Shown: positions 34,349 to 48,872 of the stretch, piece by piece
How positions within the stretch are numbered: the first letter of the stretch is position 1
How the letters are laid out: every line of letters starts with the position of its first letter
Source of the DNA: Aquanectria penicillioides
Taxonomy: Eukaryota > Ascomycota > Sordariomycetes > Hypocreales > Nectriaceae
Assembly: GCA_003415625.1 (NCBI GenBank)
Contig: PYIU01000005.1
Location: 873,001-937,000 of the forward strand
DNA: 64,000 nucleotides
Direction of reading: 5' to 3'
The notes under the pieces: generated by a model
What the model was told of the DNA's origin: nothing
Databases searched by the model: none
The model's input: the letters and a program-made list of their open reading frames with translations, nothing else
Translations under genes and position numbers: made by a program

Positions 34349-36659
34349 TACCCCCCTAAATTTACTAAAGGCAGGTCTAATATATTTCTTATTTACTATT
34401 TATTTATTAATTCTATACCTTATTTATAGCTTTCTATTTTTATTTTATGCTTTTATTTTATTTTTATATTTATTGTGTTTTTATTAGTATTGTTTACTTA
34501 GTATTTATTATTATATATAGGCATTTTTAATTACTTTATAAATACTATCTATTTAATAGATAGAAATAATAGAATGGTTATAAATTATAATAGAAAGCAT
34601 TCTTTAAATTACTTTACTTTAATCTTACTTTTTGTCTTTATAAAAGGATTCTTGCCTATAAATAAAGCGATTTATTCCTTTATTTTAAACTTCTTTTTTT
34701 TCTTCTTTCCTTAACTTCAATACAATTTTATATATATATCTTTATAGTGTTTTTAGTCTTTAACTTATATATATTAACTGTAATTATTTTAGTAAATATA
34801 TATATATATATATTATATTTATAAGTTAATTTTATAGTTTAGAATTAAATTTTGCAATTTAAAATTAAATTTTATAGTTTATTTTTAGGTTTTATAGCTC
34901 TTTTCTTATTAATTACTTATAATAGTAATAATTTATTTAATAAGCTATTCCCCCCCTCTATTAACTCCCTATTGCCCTTACTATAAGTTATTTTACAGCT
35001 TAAAACCAAATTATATATTACTAATTTTATTTTAGCAGTATAAATTAATAGTAGAGTTATATATAGGCCTAAGCTACTTATATAGCTTAAGCAAAAGAAC
35101 TTTCTGCTATAGCTAAGCATGCTGCTAAACTATAAGTATTTTTAAGTTAAATTTTAAGCTTTATTTAATTGTTTTACTTTATATAGTGCCTTCTAATAGC
35201 GGCTTATGCCCTACCTTACTTATTTATTGTTGGCCCTTATAGGCTAAAGCAATAGAAAATATTAGGAGTATTCTAGCACCTTAAGGCAGCGCTATAAGCA
35301 CTATAACCCTAATGGCTACTGCTACCCTATATAAGTGTATTTATATTATTGTTTTGCACTTTATTTTGCTAATTTAAGTTATAAAATAGTCCTTCTATTG
35401 CTCTCCCTATAGCACTATTCTTCTTGAATTATATTTAAGGAGATAATATTATAAAGAAGGTAAGAGTTTAATTTAGCACTTTATTTTTATATTTTAAATT
35501 GCAAAATTAACTTTTATATTGCAAAAGAAAAATAAGTAATGCATTACTATTAAAGTTATATTAAATAGATATACTATAGATACCTTTCTATTTACTAAAG
35601 ATTCTTATCTTTAGTAAATAAAATAATTAAAATTATTTTAAAGTTTATTTTACTATTTTATGGCTTATTTTATTATTTTGCCTTTTGGCTAATGGCTATT
35701 ATAATAGCATTAAATTAATGAATTTTATTGTATTAATACTTTATTCCTTTATTATTTTTATAATATTAAACATTAAAGCTATAAGCCTTTTAGTATTTCC
35801 TTAATTATATATTCTTATAAATCTTAACTTTATTGTATTTAAATGCATTTTATTAAGTCTATAAATTTAAGTTATTTTTAGCTCTTAAGAAAGGTTTTGC
35901 CTTATAATAGCTTTATTAAACCATTAGCTATTAATTTTATATTTTATTTATATAAAATAGAGATTATTTTTACTATTATAAATTGCCTTAGCTAATAATT
36001 GTATATATTAATGTATTTAAGCTTAATCTTTAATTTCTTAAGAGGATTTTAAATAAGTCTAATTGTCTATTAGTTATTATAAACAAGTTTTAAAATAGAA
36101 TTCTAAAGCTTAATTTTAAATTCTATAAATAGTCTCTATTAATAGAGTCCTTCCTTTATAGCTTAAAAGAGAGCAAGCAATTCTATCTTTATAGTTAATA
36201 TTGTAACTGTATTTTATTTATTTGCATACCATTCAATTAATCTATTAAAAAGTTTTATTATATATACTTATAAACTTTTCCAATCTAATGTATTATTAGC
36301 AAAAGATATATTACTATATACTAAAAAATTATCTCTGCCTTTAAGCTATAAAGTAAGAAAATAAATTACATAAAGATAATACAATACTTAATTTACTGCC
36401 TTTATATATAGTTCCTTTAGATTTATTATAAATCTTATAAAATATAATATAGTAAATGCAATATTTAATTAAATAATAACTACTGCATAAAGGATTAAGC
36501 TAATTACTTATTTATATTAGTTTATTGTACTTTATTTAGCAATTTGCTTATTTAAAAAGAGTTCTATTTTCTCTATTAAAGTTGCATTTCCTTTATTTAA
36601 AGTGTATAATTTATAAATCTTCTTTAAGTATAAATTTTAAGTTACTTAAATTAATTTCT

Positions 36660-36830
36660 AACTTTATTTTTAGATAATCTTTATCCTAAAAAACCATTAT
36701 AGCTTGCCTTTATTGGTTAGTTTATATTTTAACTTTAAACCTATAATTGCTTTATCTATAATTTATTTATATCTTTTAGTATATATTATTATAATATTAT
36801 CTATATAAAAGAAAATAAGAACTTTACTTT
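36660..36830 (-). pseudogene. degenerate copia-type reverse transcriptase
   Basis: On the minus strand 36810-36793 reads FYIDNI, matching the YVDD box of copia RT with the second Asp changed to Asn. The downstream frame recalls the usual KFKMKDLGE...FLGI segment (GLKVKI...TNQ...). Stops interrupt it repeatedly. Confidence 0.65.
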
Positions 36831-39800
36831 TACTATAATAGTATAGTTTATAAGGGATTAATTTAAAACTAATATTTTATAATATTATTTTAAGCTCTAT
36901 TTACTATAAAAAAGATATAATTTTTAATCTATAAAGTGCTTTTTTAAGTAATAGCACTTAACCTTTATTTTTGCTCTCTTTATATTTTAGTAAAGGTTTT
37001 ATAAATACATCTATTAGCAGTTTTATATTTATAAATGTATTTATTGCATTAAATTGTAGTATCTTAAGATTAAATCTTACTGCAATTATAAGTAGGGTTC
37101 TAAATAATTTTTCTATTAATATAGCAGTATATATTTCTTTAGAACTTGCCTTTTGCTATTAATCTTTTTAAATAATAAGTCTAGCTTTACATTTCTATAA
37201 GTATTTATATTTATTAAACTTATATATATAAACTTATATATAGTTAATAAGTTATAAGTTATAAAACTTAATTTTGCTCCTTAATGTTTTAATTTAAGAC
37301 TTTATTTACTAGTAACTCTTTAAGTGTATTTTTTCTACTTTTAGGAATATAGCCTTAAACTTATGCCTAAGAATATTTCTATAAGAACTTAATACCTAAG
37401 GTAGGTTCTTTTAATAGAGTTCTTATTTCTTTTAAATAAGGTCTATTTTATCCTTTTATAGCTTATATTTTAGTTTATGCTTTCTATATTTAATTCTAAT
37501 ATATATTGCCTTAATTATAATAGTATTTTTGCATTTTTTAAATAGTATAGCTTTTATTCCTATAAAGAAGGCTTAATAGAGCTTAACCTATTCCCTCTAT
37601 AAGCTAGTATTTAGTATTAAGGGTATTAAGTGTTTTTCTCCTTACTTTATTGCTAAAGCTAGAAAGGCAGAAGCTGGACTTTTTAATAGAGTTAGGAAGG
37701 GTTTAAACTGTAATTAAGTGTATTTTTTATCTTTAATTTATAGTTTATTTATATTCTTTTTTTTTTTAATTTTTAAATCTTTAATTATATTTTAGAGGCT
37801 TATTTTAGTAGTTTAAAGCTTATTTTATAATTAATTAATATTATTTACTTAATTAATTTACTTAATATTAAGAAGAGCTTTTATTTATATTTATATTTCT
37901 TTAAGGGTCTTTTTACCTATAGTTTCTTTTATTTTAGTATTGCTTGCCGAAAAAAGGTCTTCTTTATTAAAAATAATATTTTAGGTTATATATACTTAAT
38001 TAATAATTGGATTCTAAATGCAAAAGAGGTTTTAGGAATTATATTCCATAAAATAATCTATTTAAGCCTTTAGGCTTATTCTAAATATAAGTTAATTCTT
38101 CTTTAATTAAGTATCTTTAGTTATTATAAATAATTTACAATTAATTGTCCTAAGGTAAGTAATTTATAGCTTGCAATCCTTATTTAAGCTTTAAATTAAT
38201 AAAAAGAAGCTCTTATATAATGTTTTTCACTTAAGTCCCTATTTTAGAGTTTAGTTTAGTAGATATACTGCTATTCTTACTATCTTTAGCTATAATCTAG
38301 CTAATAGATTACTTTTAATTGCAAGAACTCTTATTTTCTCTTTTACTACTCCCTTAAAATGTTCTTTTGATCTATTCTATTGCTATATTTAAGGGGCACT
38401 TTCTTTTACTGCTATTCCTCTTTAATTTAGCTATATATAGACTAGATTGCTCTTTTAAAGCTTATTATCTATTTCTATTACTTAAAGTTTAATTCTATAT
38501 TTTATTTCTAACATTTAAGTAAAGTTTTACAGCATTAATAATAATTATTCTTCTTTTTAATTTTTAAAGTAATAGTTTTAGTACATTTTTAATATATAGT
38601 CTATTATAATAGCGCATAAAGAAAGGTTTATTATACTAAATTAAAAGTTATAAAAGTCTAAAGAAACTTACTCTTTAGGAATTAAGCTTTATATTTATAG
38701 TTTATAATGCTTTTAGCGTTTTATCTTGCTTAATCTATAAGCATTACATTTAACTATTATTAGGCCTTTAATCTTTATATTAATAGTATAGTTAATTAAA
38801 TGTTCTAATACTTTAGGTCCTAAATAACTTAATTAGCAGTACTATCTTATGGCTTTTACTTATTATAGATATTTTAGTATCTATAAATTATAATAAGGTT
38901 TATTTATTATAAATAAGCTTTATTTTTAAGTAATAGGCTTATAATCTAAAATATACTAATTATAGGCAATCTTTAATCTATATAAAGCTTGCCCACTCTT
39001 ATATTTTAGAATATTATCTCTATTTCTTTAATTCTATTAATAACTATATTAATAGAGTCTTTTTAATAAGATTAAATTTATTTTAATTTATAGGCAGTAA
39101 GCAATATACCTTAAAATAAGGAAATAAGCTTTACCTTATAGGTTTTAAACTTTAATTTTTATATTTTTATATTTTAAGATTAAAAGGTTCTTTAATCTAG
39201 TAAAAACAACTTTACTAAATAGAGCTAGTTTAAAATTCTTAAATTTCTTTTTATTATTAAAAATATATAGTATTATCCTTAAGTTAAATATAATTAAGAT
39301 TTATAATAGGTATTTACTATATAAAATAAGGAAAATAGCTATAGAATTTAAGATTAGGATTTATAATATTAGTTATTAGTTTAAATCCTTAATTAATTGT
39401 GTAGTTTGCTTCTTAAGCTTTTTATATAGTTCCTAGACTTTAATTTAATCTTTTAACTGTATTTCCTATCTCTTATCTATTCACTTCTGCCTTTCTATTT
39501 GCTTAGGCATATTTTTAGGGAATGCAATCCAATACTTTTAGGTATTAGCATTAAAGTATAATTTCCTATATAAAATATAGTAATTATCTTCCTTTAGAGT
39601 TTATTTTTATTTCTTTAATTTAGGTTATTTAGGTTATAAGCTCTTTAAATAAAAACATTTTTTAAAAGGTAGGTCTAAGCCTTAAAATATAGGTCTAAAG
39701 TTCCCCTTTTGTATTAGAGCTTTATATTGCTTTCCTTTAGTCTCTTTTCTTTTCTTAATCTTATATTTAAAACTTAAAGCAAAAGCAGCTAGCATATAGG

Positions 39801-40642
39801 TACTTTTCTTAATAGCATCTTTATATTATGCTTTAGTAATTTAAAAGAATATTTAAAAGTAACTTTTAAGGTATTATTTTAAGTCTATAAACTATATATT
39901 TAAATATAAGGCTTTAGCAATATTTCTTATAGTTGCAATCTTTATAAACTATTCTTAATTAATAATTTAGTTTTACTAAATGATTTTAGAGTTTAAAGTC
40001 TATTTTAGCACTTTAAAATAGCATTTTTAAGCTTATTTTTCTTTTAGTGCATTATTAATTCTATATATAGCTTTAAAGTTATTATAAAATTTTATAATAT
40101 TATTATTATTATCCCCTTTATCTATTATAGATAAATATATTTAAATATAATAAGGGCTTATTTTCTCTATTATTTAATTAAGGATATTATAAATTCTATT
40201 TACTTTAATTTTATATTTTTCTTAATTATAGCAAAATATTATAAGCTTGCATTTTAGCAGTTTTTAGTCTTTAGGAAGTAGCTCTATTATTATAATTGCC
40301 CTTTATATTAATTGAATAAACTTTAATCTTAAGCTTTTAGCCTTAGCTTTCTCTTTTATAAAGTATCTTATAGCAGTTAGCATTATAGGCTTAAAAATTT
40401 AAGTAGTCTTAAACTAAAAAGAGTCCTTAAGGATTTTAAGCTTCTTAACTTATTCTATAGTGATTTTTACTTTATAGCTTTATTTAAAGGTTTTCTAGTT
40501 ATTTAGGTTATTAAGGATATAGGTCTTAAAGGTTATTTTATATATTTAGTTTAGAATTGGGATATAAGGTTTGTTTCTTGCTTTTAGAGCTTGATTGGAT
40601 AGTTATAGCTGCATTAATAAATATAGCTTTAAGACTTTTAAT

Positions 40643-40866
40643 TGTTAAACTGAACCAATTATATAATTATATATATTCTTGTTTTTTTCTTGTCCCTTTT
40701 AGCCTTGCTTTATCGCTTAGGCTCTAAAAGAGGGGTTGGGTTGCACTAGACCTAATAGAGCTATATTATATTTATATAACCTTTATTCAATTATTTTAAG
40801 CTTTATTTCTATAATCTAAAGTGCGTTTTAGTGTTTCTCTATATATAGGATACTTTAGGTTTAACA
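40643..40866 (-). repeat. right LTR of the nested element
   Basis: 224 bp with intact TGTTAAAC and GTTTAACA ends. It is followed directly by the ATTAT target duplication. Confidence 0.92.
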
Positions 40867-41399
40867 ATTATATAGAGAAGATAAAGGTAAAGAAAAAGCT
40901 ATAGTTAGCTATACATTAAAAAGAGAAAGTAGCACTTATTAATACAATATATAAATAAAAAGCTAATAAAATATATCCTAAAGATAATATTCTATTAAAT
41001 AGATCTATCCCTAAAGGGGATCTATATTAAAAGGAAAAGAGATAAAAAAAAGTAAAGGGAGACTTTAAAGAGAAGTTTAAGTACTTAAAGCTCCTAATAC
41101 TTAAGGTCTTTAAAATAGCTAAAGAATTAAGGCTATATAAAAAAAGACTTTAGAAAGTAATTAATTAAATAAAAGGGATTCTTATTAATAAAGAAAGAAA
41201 TATTCTTTTAGAAATTCTCTATAATAAAGAAGTAGCACTTATTTAGGATTTTAAGGAGTATAGAAAACTAGACTTTAAAGTAGCCCCTTTATAGATTATT
41301 AAAATAACTAAATATAAAGCCTAGTAAATAGAAAATATTTTAATCCCTAAAGGATTAAAAAAGAAAGTTATTAAATTGCTAAAAACTTAAATAAAAAAA

Positions 41400-41790
41400 G
41401 GAATCCTTTAAAAGTCTTATACTGCCTATTAAAACCTATATATATTAATAGTAAAAAAGGATAGTAGACTTTACTTAATTAATTTAATTAAAAGATATAA
41501 TATATATATAATATAGAATAGATTAATTCCTTTAGGAGCTAATAATTTTTTAATTAAATTTAAAATATATAAAATCCTAACTCTTTTAAACTTCTTTTTA
41601 AAATATAATTAAATTTCCTTAATAGAAAAAAGTCAAGATTTAATAACTTTCAATATACTACTAGAGCTTCTTAAAATATATACCTTACTATAAGAAAAAA
41701 CTAATTTAATAGTATAGTTCTTAAGGATTATAATTAAAATTCTTTTTAATCTATTACTAAAAGTCTATTAAGCTTTTTTAAATAATATTA
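41400..41790 (+). pseudogene. degenerate gypsy-type reverse transcriptase
   Basis: The + frame retains VKKDSRLYLINLIKRYN, LIPLGANNFL and KILTLLNFF with stops between them. These match the KKKDG-RxxxDYRxLN and FSKxDLxxGY regions of Ty3/gypsy RT. The catalytic box reads FLNNI at 41775-41789, with both Asp codons now AAT. Confidence 0.7.
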
Positions 41791-42299
41791 CTATTAAAGG
41801 ACTAAAGACTAAATATAATAGGGAGAAGGTGCTCCCTAATATATAGAGGTTTATTCTAGAGCATTTAATTAATTTAAATAAAACTCTTTTAAATATTAAG
41901 CTATTTAAATGCACAATTTCTATAGGGAAGTTAAAGTTCTATTAATATATTGCAATTATTATTAAATACTTATATAATATAGCTAAAAGGCAGCTAATAA
42001 AAGAAAAAGTAATTAAAATTAATAAATAAGAAAGATACTATAATCTAAAATAGGTTAAAGTATTTTTAAAAATTATAGGCTACTATTAAATTTAAGTTAA
42101 AAGATATGCCTAAATTGCTAGACCTTTTATTTAATTATTAAGGAAGAATGCTATATAAATATAAAGTAAGAAATAAGCTAATGCTATAGCAATTCTTAAA
42201 GAAAAAATAACTTTTGCTTTTATTTTAATAATATTAAACCTTTCTAAAGGATCTAAAGAGATTATTCTTATAATTAATGCTAATAAAAAAGGCTAAAGT

Positions 42300-42600
42300 A
42301 TAGTATTAATACAAATAATAAAGGGGAAAAGGTATTTAATAAAGTATAAATTTAATCTTTAGACTTTTATAAAATAAAGATATAATACTATTAAACTTAA
42401 ATATAAAGGTATATTATATAAAATTAAATACCTTTATAGCTATATATATAGATTGCCCTTTATCTTAAAAATAAATTCTTAAGTTTTAGTCTATTAGCTT
42501 AATAGTAAAGCTAGCAATATTCCTAATATAATAGTTATTTAATAGATTAATTATATTCTATTATTTAACTTTACTATTTAATATATTCCTAAAAATAAAA
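42300..42600 (+). pseudogene. degenerate RNase H region of the outer element
   Basis: RYNTIKLKYKGILYKIKYL and the following RLPFIL match the gypsy RNase H block that precedes the integrase. The following IPKNKNNIVNRL resembles the conserved PGKxNxxADxLSR segment with Asp to Asn changes. Confidence 0.68.
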
Positions 42601-43304
42601 ATAATATAGTTAATAGGCTATTTAAAAAAGGTTTAAAAGCATTTAATTAAATAGACTAAAAGGCTAAAGGTAATATTAAAGAGTTTATTAATATTTATTT
42701 TAATATTATTAAGATTAAAAATAAATTAATAAAGTTAAAAAAGAATTATAATAAACCTTTATTGCAATTAAGGGAATACTTACTTTTATTAAAAAGGCCA
42801 ATAAGTATTACCCTATAGAATTACTAATACTTATAGCTAAAGGCTAAAAAATACTTTATAAAAGATAGCTATTTATAGATTAAGGCTAAAAAATAAAAAG
42901 GCAACTTAAGGTTAATTGTAAAAAAAGAAGATATTTAAAAGGATTTAATTAAATTATATTATATTAATAAAGGGCATTATAGTTATAATGCTATTTATAT
43001 ACTCCTTTTTAAAAGGTACTATTAGTAAAGTGCAAAAAAGAGTATTATAAAAGCTATTAGGCAATACTTAATATATTAAATGCATATTCCCTAAAGACTA
43101 ATAAAAGCCTTTATATCTATTAAGCCTATTTATTTAATAATAAAGATTTATTTTAATAAATAGTATATACCTTTTAATAAAGAATTTAAATTTATACTAA
43201 AAGCTAAATGCAACCTTTATAAATAGGTAAAGGCTAAGCTAATCCTAAAATTAAATAATTATTATATTATAAAATTCCTTAAAAAACTGCACTATTAATA
43301 TAAA

Positions 43305-43493
43305 ATGCTAAAAAGAGTAATTATTAATAATAAAAAAGAGATTATAAAAGGGATTCCTAAAGATTTTAATAGCCTTAATATAGAAATTATTAATACTTTT
43401 ACTTATAACCCTAAAGTAAATAGATTTATTAAAGGTAGTTATACTATTATAATAAGTTTCCTAAAGAAAAAAGATAAAAAAGAAAGAAAATAG
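43305..43493 (+). pseudogene. integrase core fragment, longest surviving frame in the island
   Basis: A 62-codon stop-free stretch. INNKKEIIKG corresponds to the DNGxEF integrase motif with Asp to Asn, and YNPKVNRFIKG to YxPxxNGxxE. Order after RT and RNase H is that of Ty3/gypsy. Confidence 0.68.
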
Positions 43494-43899
43494 GTAAATA
43501 TCTTACTAATAGCTTTACTAGCTAAAAGAGTAGCTATCTATACTTTATATAAAAGATTACCTTTTTATTTACTTTATAGATAGAAGCTAATCCTTTCTTT
43601 AAAAGTAAAAATGCCTATATAGCATTTAATTAAATAAAATAATATAATCTTTACTAAAGACTTACTTAAGTAAAGGATTAAGATCCTAAAGTAAAAGTAG
43701 AAAGATATAAAAGAAGCTAGGCAATAAGTAATTGTATTCTAAAGGTTAATTGCCAATAAAGAGATTAAAAAGAATTAATATAAACTATATAAAGAGCCTT
43801 TTGCTATAAAAGATTTAGTTCTTTAATATAATATATAGAATTAAAAGAATATATTTTATATTATAAAGATAAAGCTATATTAATTAAGCCCTTATAGAA

Positions 43900-46800
43900 T
43901 TGCTAATACATTTAATAAAATAAAAAATTATATCCTTAATACTATAAATAGAGTTAAGCTTTTTAGTATAATCTATAGTAATTAATTAAAGAAGTTTATA
44001 AAGAATAAAAATAGATAGTAAGTAAGTAAAGATAATAAAAAGACTTTTAGTATAAATTAAAAAGTACTACTAAAAGTAAGAAAAAAGGAAGAAGTATTTA
44101 ATTAAATATAAACTAAATCTATAGAATAGTAAGAATAGAATAAACTTAATTTAAATGCTATAAAAAGCTTAAATAATAATATTATAATATATATTTATAT
44201 TAAGCCTAAAAAGATTATTAAAGTTTAAATTCTAAAGATAAATAGCAATTAATAAATGCAATATTAAAATATAGTAAGCAATTAATTAAATAGTTAGTAA
44301 TAGCATTAGGCTAAAAATAGCTAAATTGCTATTAAAGGAAGGGTACTAAAGGTTAAAAAGAAAGAAGTAAAAATACTAAAATTAATACTATATTAAAAAA
44401 AGATAAGCTATTTAAAATAAAGTAAAAAAGTAAAATAAAAAGCAATTAAAGGTAAGTAAAAGGATAATAAAATTAAATAAAACTAAATAAAAATAATTAA
44501 AAATTAACTAAAAACCCTAAAAAAATGCTAAAAATCCCTAAAAATCCCCTAAAATCTATTTAAAAACTTTAAAAATTATACTAAAAATTAATAAAAATAA
44601 AATAGAAATGCCTAAAAACTATAGAAAAAGGGTTAAAATTATTTAAAAATAGATAAAAATATAAAAAATAGTAAAAAATAAAGTATTAATATTTATAAAA
44701 AATTTAAAAATTTAAATATATTTAATAGAAATTAAGTTTTAAGGTTATTAAAATAATATAATAATAGCAATAGCTTTAAAGGGCATAAAAACATTTAATT
44801 AATTGCTTTATAGTACTATTTTCTATTTATTAAACTATTATTAATAAATTAAAAACTATATTTAGTTAGTTTATATTAAAAGATAAGCTAAAGACTATTA
44901 TTTTTATTAATTAAAACTTATTTTATGCTTTTAATTAAATACTTTTTATATTTACTTAATTAACTAGCAATTATTAGCTATACTATTAATAGGAAAACTG
45001 TATATAATTTATAGGTAAGTAATTAGCCTAAGAAAATCTATTATAAAAATTAATAGCTAAATAAACTTACTAATAGTGTCTATACTATTTAAAGGAAAGT
45101 TATAAGGGCCTTTATAAAAACCCTTTAATTAATATTTATAAAGGAAGCTCTATTTATATTTAAATTAACTATTTTAAATATAATTAATATAATAGCTATC
45201 TATATAACTTAATACTAAAATATATATATAAAAGAGAGTAAGGATATATTTATTATAGGCAGAAACTATAAAAGTATATAATTAAATGTATCTATAATAT
45301 ATAAAAGGGTTAATATATTTAATAAAGGCAATAATAAATGCCTTAATATACTTAAGGTAAGTTAATAGCTAAGTTAAGAAGTACTCTATTAAATAAGCCT
45401 ATTCTATAGGAATATATATAAATTAAAGTTAGTGCTAAAGGAGAAAATCTATACTAAAATAAAATACTAAATTGCAAAATAGTAATTATAAAATAAACTA
45501 TTAAATAAATTTATAATTAATCTACTTACTATCTTCCTTAAAGGCAATTTTAATATATAAAGGCTAGCTAAATTAATTAAAAGCTTAAAAGCTATAAATC
45601 TAAATATTAAAGTATTGCTAAATCTAAAAGTATTTAATTAATTATTAAATAAAAATAATAATTAAAAAGCAATATAAAAAGGGGTATTTATTAATTATTT
45701 AATAGTAGTATTAATAGCATTAATTAAAGCCTTATAGAAGAAACTATTATAGATATATTAATAAATAAAGCATTAATAAAAGAATTTAAAAGCCTAAATA
45801 TAGCTAATAGTAAGATTATATATATTAAGGAAATAATTATAAGGTATAGAAGCAAGAGACTTAAGCTTATTGCAATATAAAGCTATTATAAAATAAAAAA
45901 TGAAAATTGCAGGAATAACTAAAAGTGCAAAAGAATTAAAGAGGTAAAGAATAATAAGTAAAAAAGAAAGAAATAGAAAGGGGGGCTAATATAATGCTCT
46001 TATAATAAATAGGAAATTAACCTTTAAGATTTAAAGTAGAAACTAAATACTAATAAAATTCTTATTAAATATTAAAAAGTATACTATTTTAAGAAATTTA
46101 TTAGTATTTATATATATATAAATATTAAAATAGTAATTTACTTAAATAATACTAAACTAAAAATAAAAGCACTTAAATTATATTAATCTACTTTATATTT
46201 ATAATTCTTTCCCTTTTTTTAATAATTTTATAGTAAGTTATATTACTTTAATTTTATTTATAATACCTATAAAACACTAATAATCTTTATCTCTTAAGTT
46301 ATAAGCATTTAATTATAAGCTTTTAAATCCCCTATTAATCTTTACTTTATTTTATAATAAAGCTAAAGAAAGCAACCTTAAGTATAATTACTTTAAAGGT
46401 GCAATTTTTAATATTAAGTAAAAACCTCTATATAGCTAAAGGAGTTATTTAAAATAAAGGTAAAATTAAAGATTTTTTTTCTTTTAGTAAAGAAAATACT
46501 ATTAAAATATTTAATTAATTATTTAATAGTTAATCTATACTATTCTACTTTTAAATAAATTAAGATTATTAATTTAATAAATTAAAAACTTAGTCTATTT
46601 TAGGTAATAAAAGCAATTTAAATTTTTAGCTTATTAATATTAATTGCTTTAAAGACTTCCCTTTTAACTTTTATTAAGCCTAAATATTCTATTATTAAAA
46701 TCTATAGGATTTATTTAAAAACCTATAGAAAAAGGAAATAGCCTTAAACTTTAGTATTTAAGCTCTTCTTACTACCCTTACCTATAGACTTATTGATATC

Positions 46801-48872
46801 CTTATAATTTATTAAATTAATCTTTTAATTATAAGCACTAAAGTTAAAAAAAATAAATAGAAGCAAAAGAGTTTTTTTTATAAGCTTTTACTAAAAGAAA
46901 TAAATATTAAAAAGACTAAATATTTAATTAGTTTTATACCTATAGAGTTTTAATAAGCAATATATAATAAAAGGCTATTAATTGGCTTTATTTACTTTAT
47001 TAATACTATTTATTAAAGCTTCTTTATTTAAAATAAATAGCTAAAGCATTTAATTATTTATAATACTATTAATATCCTTTAAAATAAATAAGCTATTGCA
47101 CTTACTATAGTATAAAAGGAGATTATAATTAAAATAGAATTGCCTTATAATTTCTTTATTTTTATTATACCTATTATTAAATAAGCTAAAAATTAAAAAT
47201 ATAGCTTTTTAGGCACTTTTCTTTTCTTTTTTAATATTTAGGGAATAATTAAACTTACTAAAACTTTAATTATTAAATGCCTTATAATCTAGCCCTTAAT
47301 CTTTAATAATAGATATAATACTATTAATAATCCCCTTTTAGTATTAATGCACTATAATTAAGTTTTTATTAAGTATAAATAAAAGAAAAGTACTTAATTA
47401 ATTACTTTAAATATTAATTAAATGTAAGACTTTATTAATACTATTATTCTTAATAAACTTAATATTACTAATAGAAAGTTCTTTAATTAATATAAGCTTA
47501 TAGAACTTATTAAAACCTAAAAATCTATTTATATCTTAAGATTTTAAAATAGTTCCTTTAATATTTAATAGCTCTATATTAATTTAGAAGATTATTATAT
47601 AATAAGCTAAAAAAAAGTTAATTATTAAACTTTTAGAAATAAATATTAAATTATCTTAAAGCTGCTTAATCCTTAAGGCAATAGCTATTAAATAAGTCTA
47701 CCTTTATTATTAGGCCTTTAATTGCTTTATTATTTTTTAGCTAATAATTTAATTAAATACTATTAAACTTATAGGTATTAAATAATAAATAGATTTCCTA
47801 CTAAAATTAATAAATCTACTAAAGTTATTATTACCTTAAGTAATAATAAAGAAGAAAGTTTTAAATAAGCCCTAAACTACTAAAGTTAAAGCATTAAAGC
47901 AATTTGCCTTTATAGTTTATGCCTTAAGTCTAAGATTTCTACCCTTAAATCTATTATTAAGCCTAAATTAATAATTAAATTTATTTAGCCTTTATATAAA
48001 TTGCCTATTAGCTTATTAATTTATATAAGTATTGCTTAATTAAATGCACTTAAAAAAGAAATTTAAATTAATTAAAATATATTTATTTATTTTAATGCAT
48101 TTAATTAAATATTTATTAATTCTTTAAGTAAAGAGCAAATAATTAAATTAATTTAATTAATTTAATAGATATTTTTATTTAAATTAGCTATTTTATAGCA
48201 ATTTAATTAAATAGACTTAAATTTACTTATTGCTAAAAGTAATAAATAGAGTTTTTATAAGCACTTTATATTGCCTTTATTAGTTTTTTAATTAATTAAG
48301 TGTATAGTAAAAAAAGGGAGTTATACTATAATTATTAATACTATAATTAAAAATATTATTAATATTACTATTTAAATTTAATAAAGTAATTATAATTTAA
48401 ACTATATTACTTTTACTAAAAGAAAGATAATTATTAAAATTAAATAAATAAATTTACCTTAAATTAATTAATAGGCTATTTTTAAACTCCTTTAAATAAA
48501 GAGCTAGATCTTTTATATATTAAAAGGGTTAATTTTAATAAACTAATAGAATAAAATTATAATTACTATTTATAAGCTATTTAAACCTTTAATTTCTATT
48601 TATTAGTTTTATATTAATTAATACTATAATTAGAAATTGCATTATAAAGAAAGGTAATAGTAAAGTTAAAATAAAAAGATTAAATATTAAAAGCAAAATA
48701 AATTATAAAGGGAGATAATAATAAATTAAATAATAAATTATAAATATAAAGCATTTAATTAAATGCTTTTTTTAAGATTTTTTTTATATTTAAATAGATT
48801 AAGCTTAAAGTTTTCCTTTTATATTATACCTTTAGTTTACTTAAGGGTAAGCATTAAGGCATTAAGAAAAGA
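43900..48872. other. 5-kb unassigned AT-rich block before the right LTR
   Basis: No further retroelement domain is identified. It is as AT-rich as the rest of the island. An isolated six-G run at 45980-45985, preceded by a purine stretch, looks like a polypurine tract in the wrong place for the outer element. A third, truncated or nested element is possible but no LTR pair was found by eye. Confidence 0.45.

Larger units (their letters stand above)
34125..40866 (-). mobile_element. nested Ty1/copia-like LTR retrotransposon (RIP-degenerated)
   Basis: 6,742 bp with 224-bp LTRs. The right LTR runs TGTTAAAC to GTTTAACA, a perfect terminal inverted octamer; the left copy has TATTAAAC to GTTTAATA. 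A 5-bp duplication ATTAT flanks it (34120-34124 and 40867-40871). A C-run next to the left LTR (34351-34356) reads as a purine tract on the minus strand, the expected place for a polypurine tract of a minus-oriented element. The minus strand carries a degenerate copia-type reverse transcriptase near 36660-36830. It interrupts the gypsy-like element and so inserted later. Confidence 0.9.

Noticed and set aside
34917..43493. Open frames in the AT-rich island as genes
   Set aside because: They are surviving fragments in RIP-mutated retroelement DNA; only 43305-43493 matches a known domain, and it has lost catalytic Asp residues.
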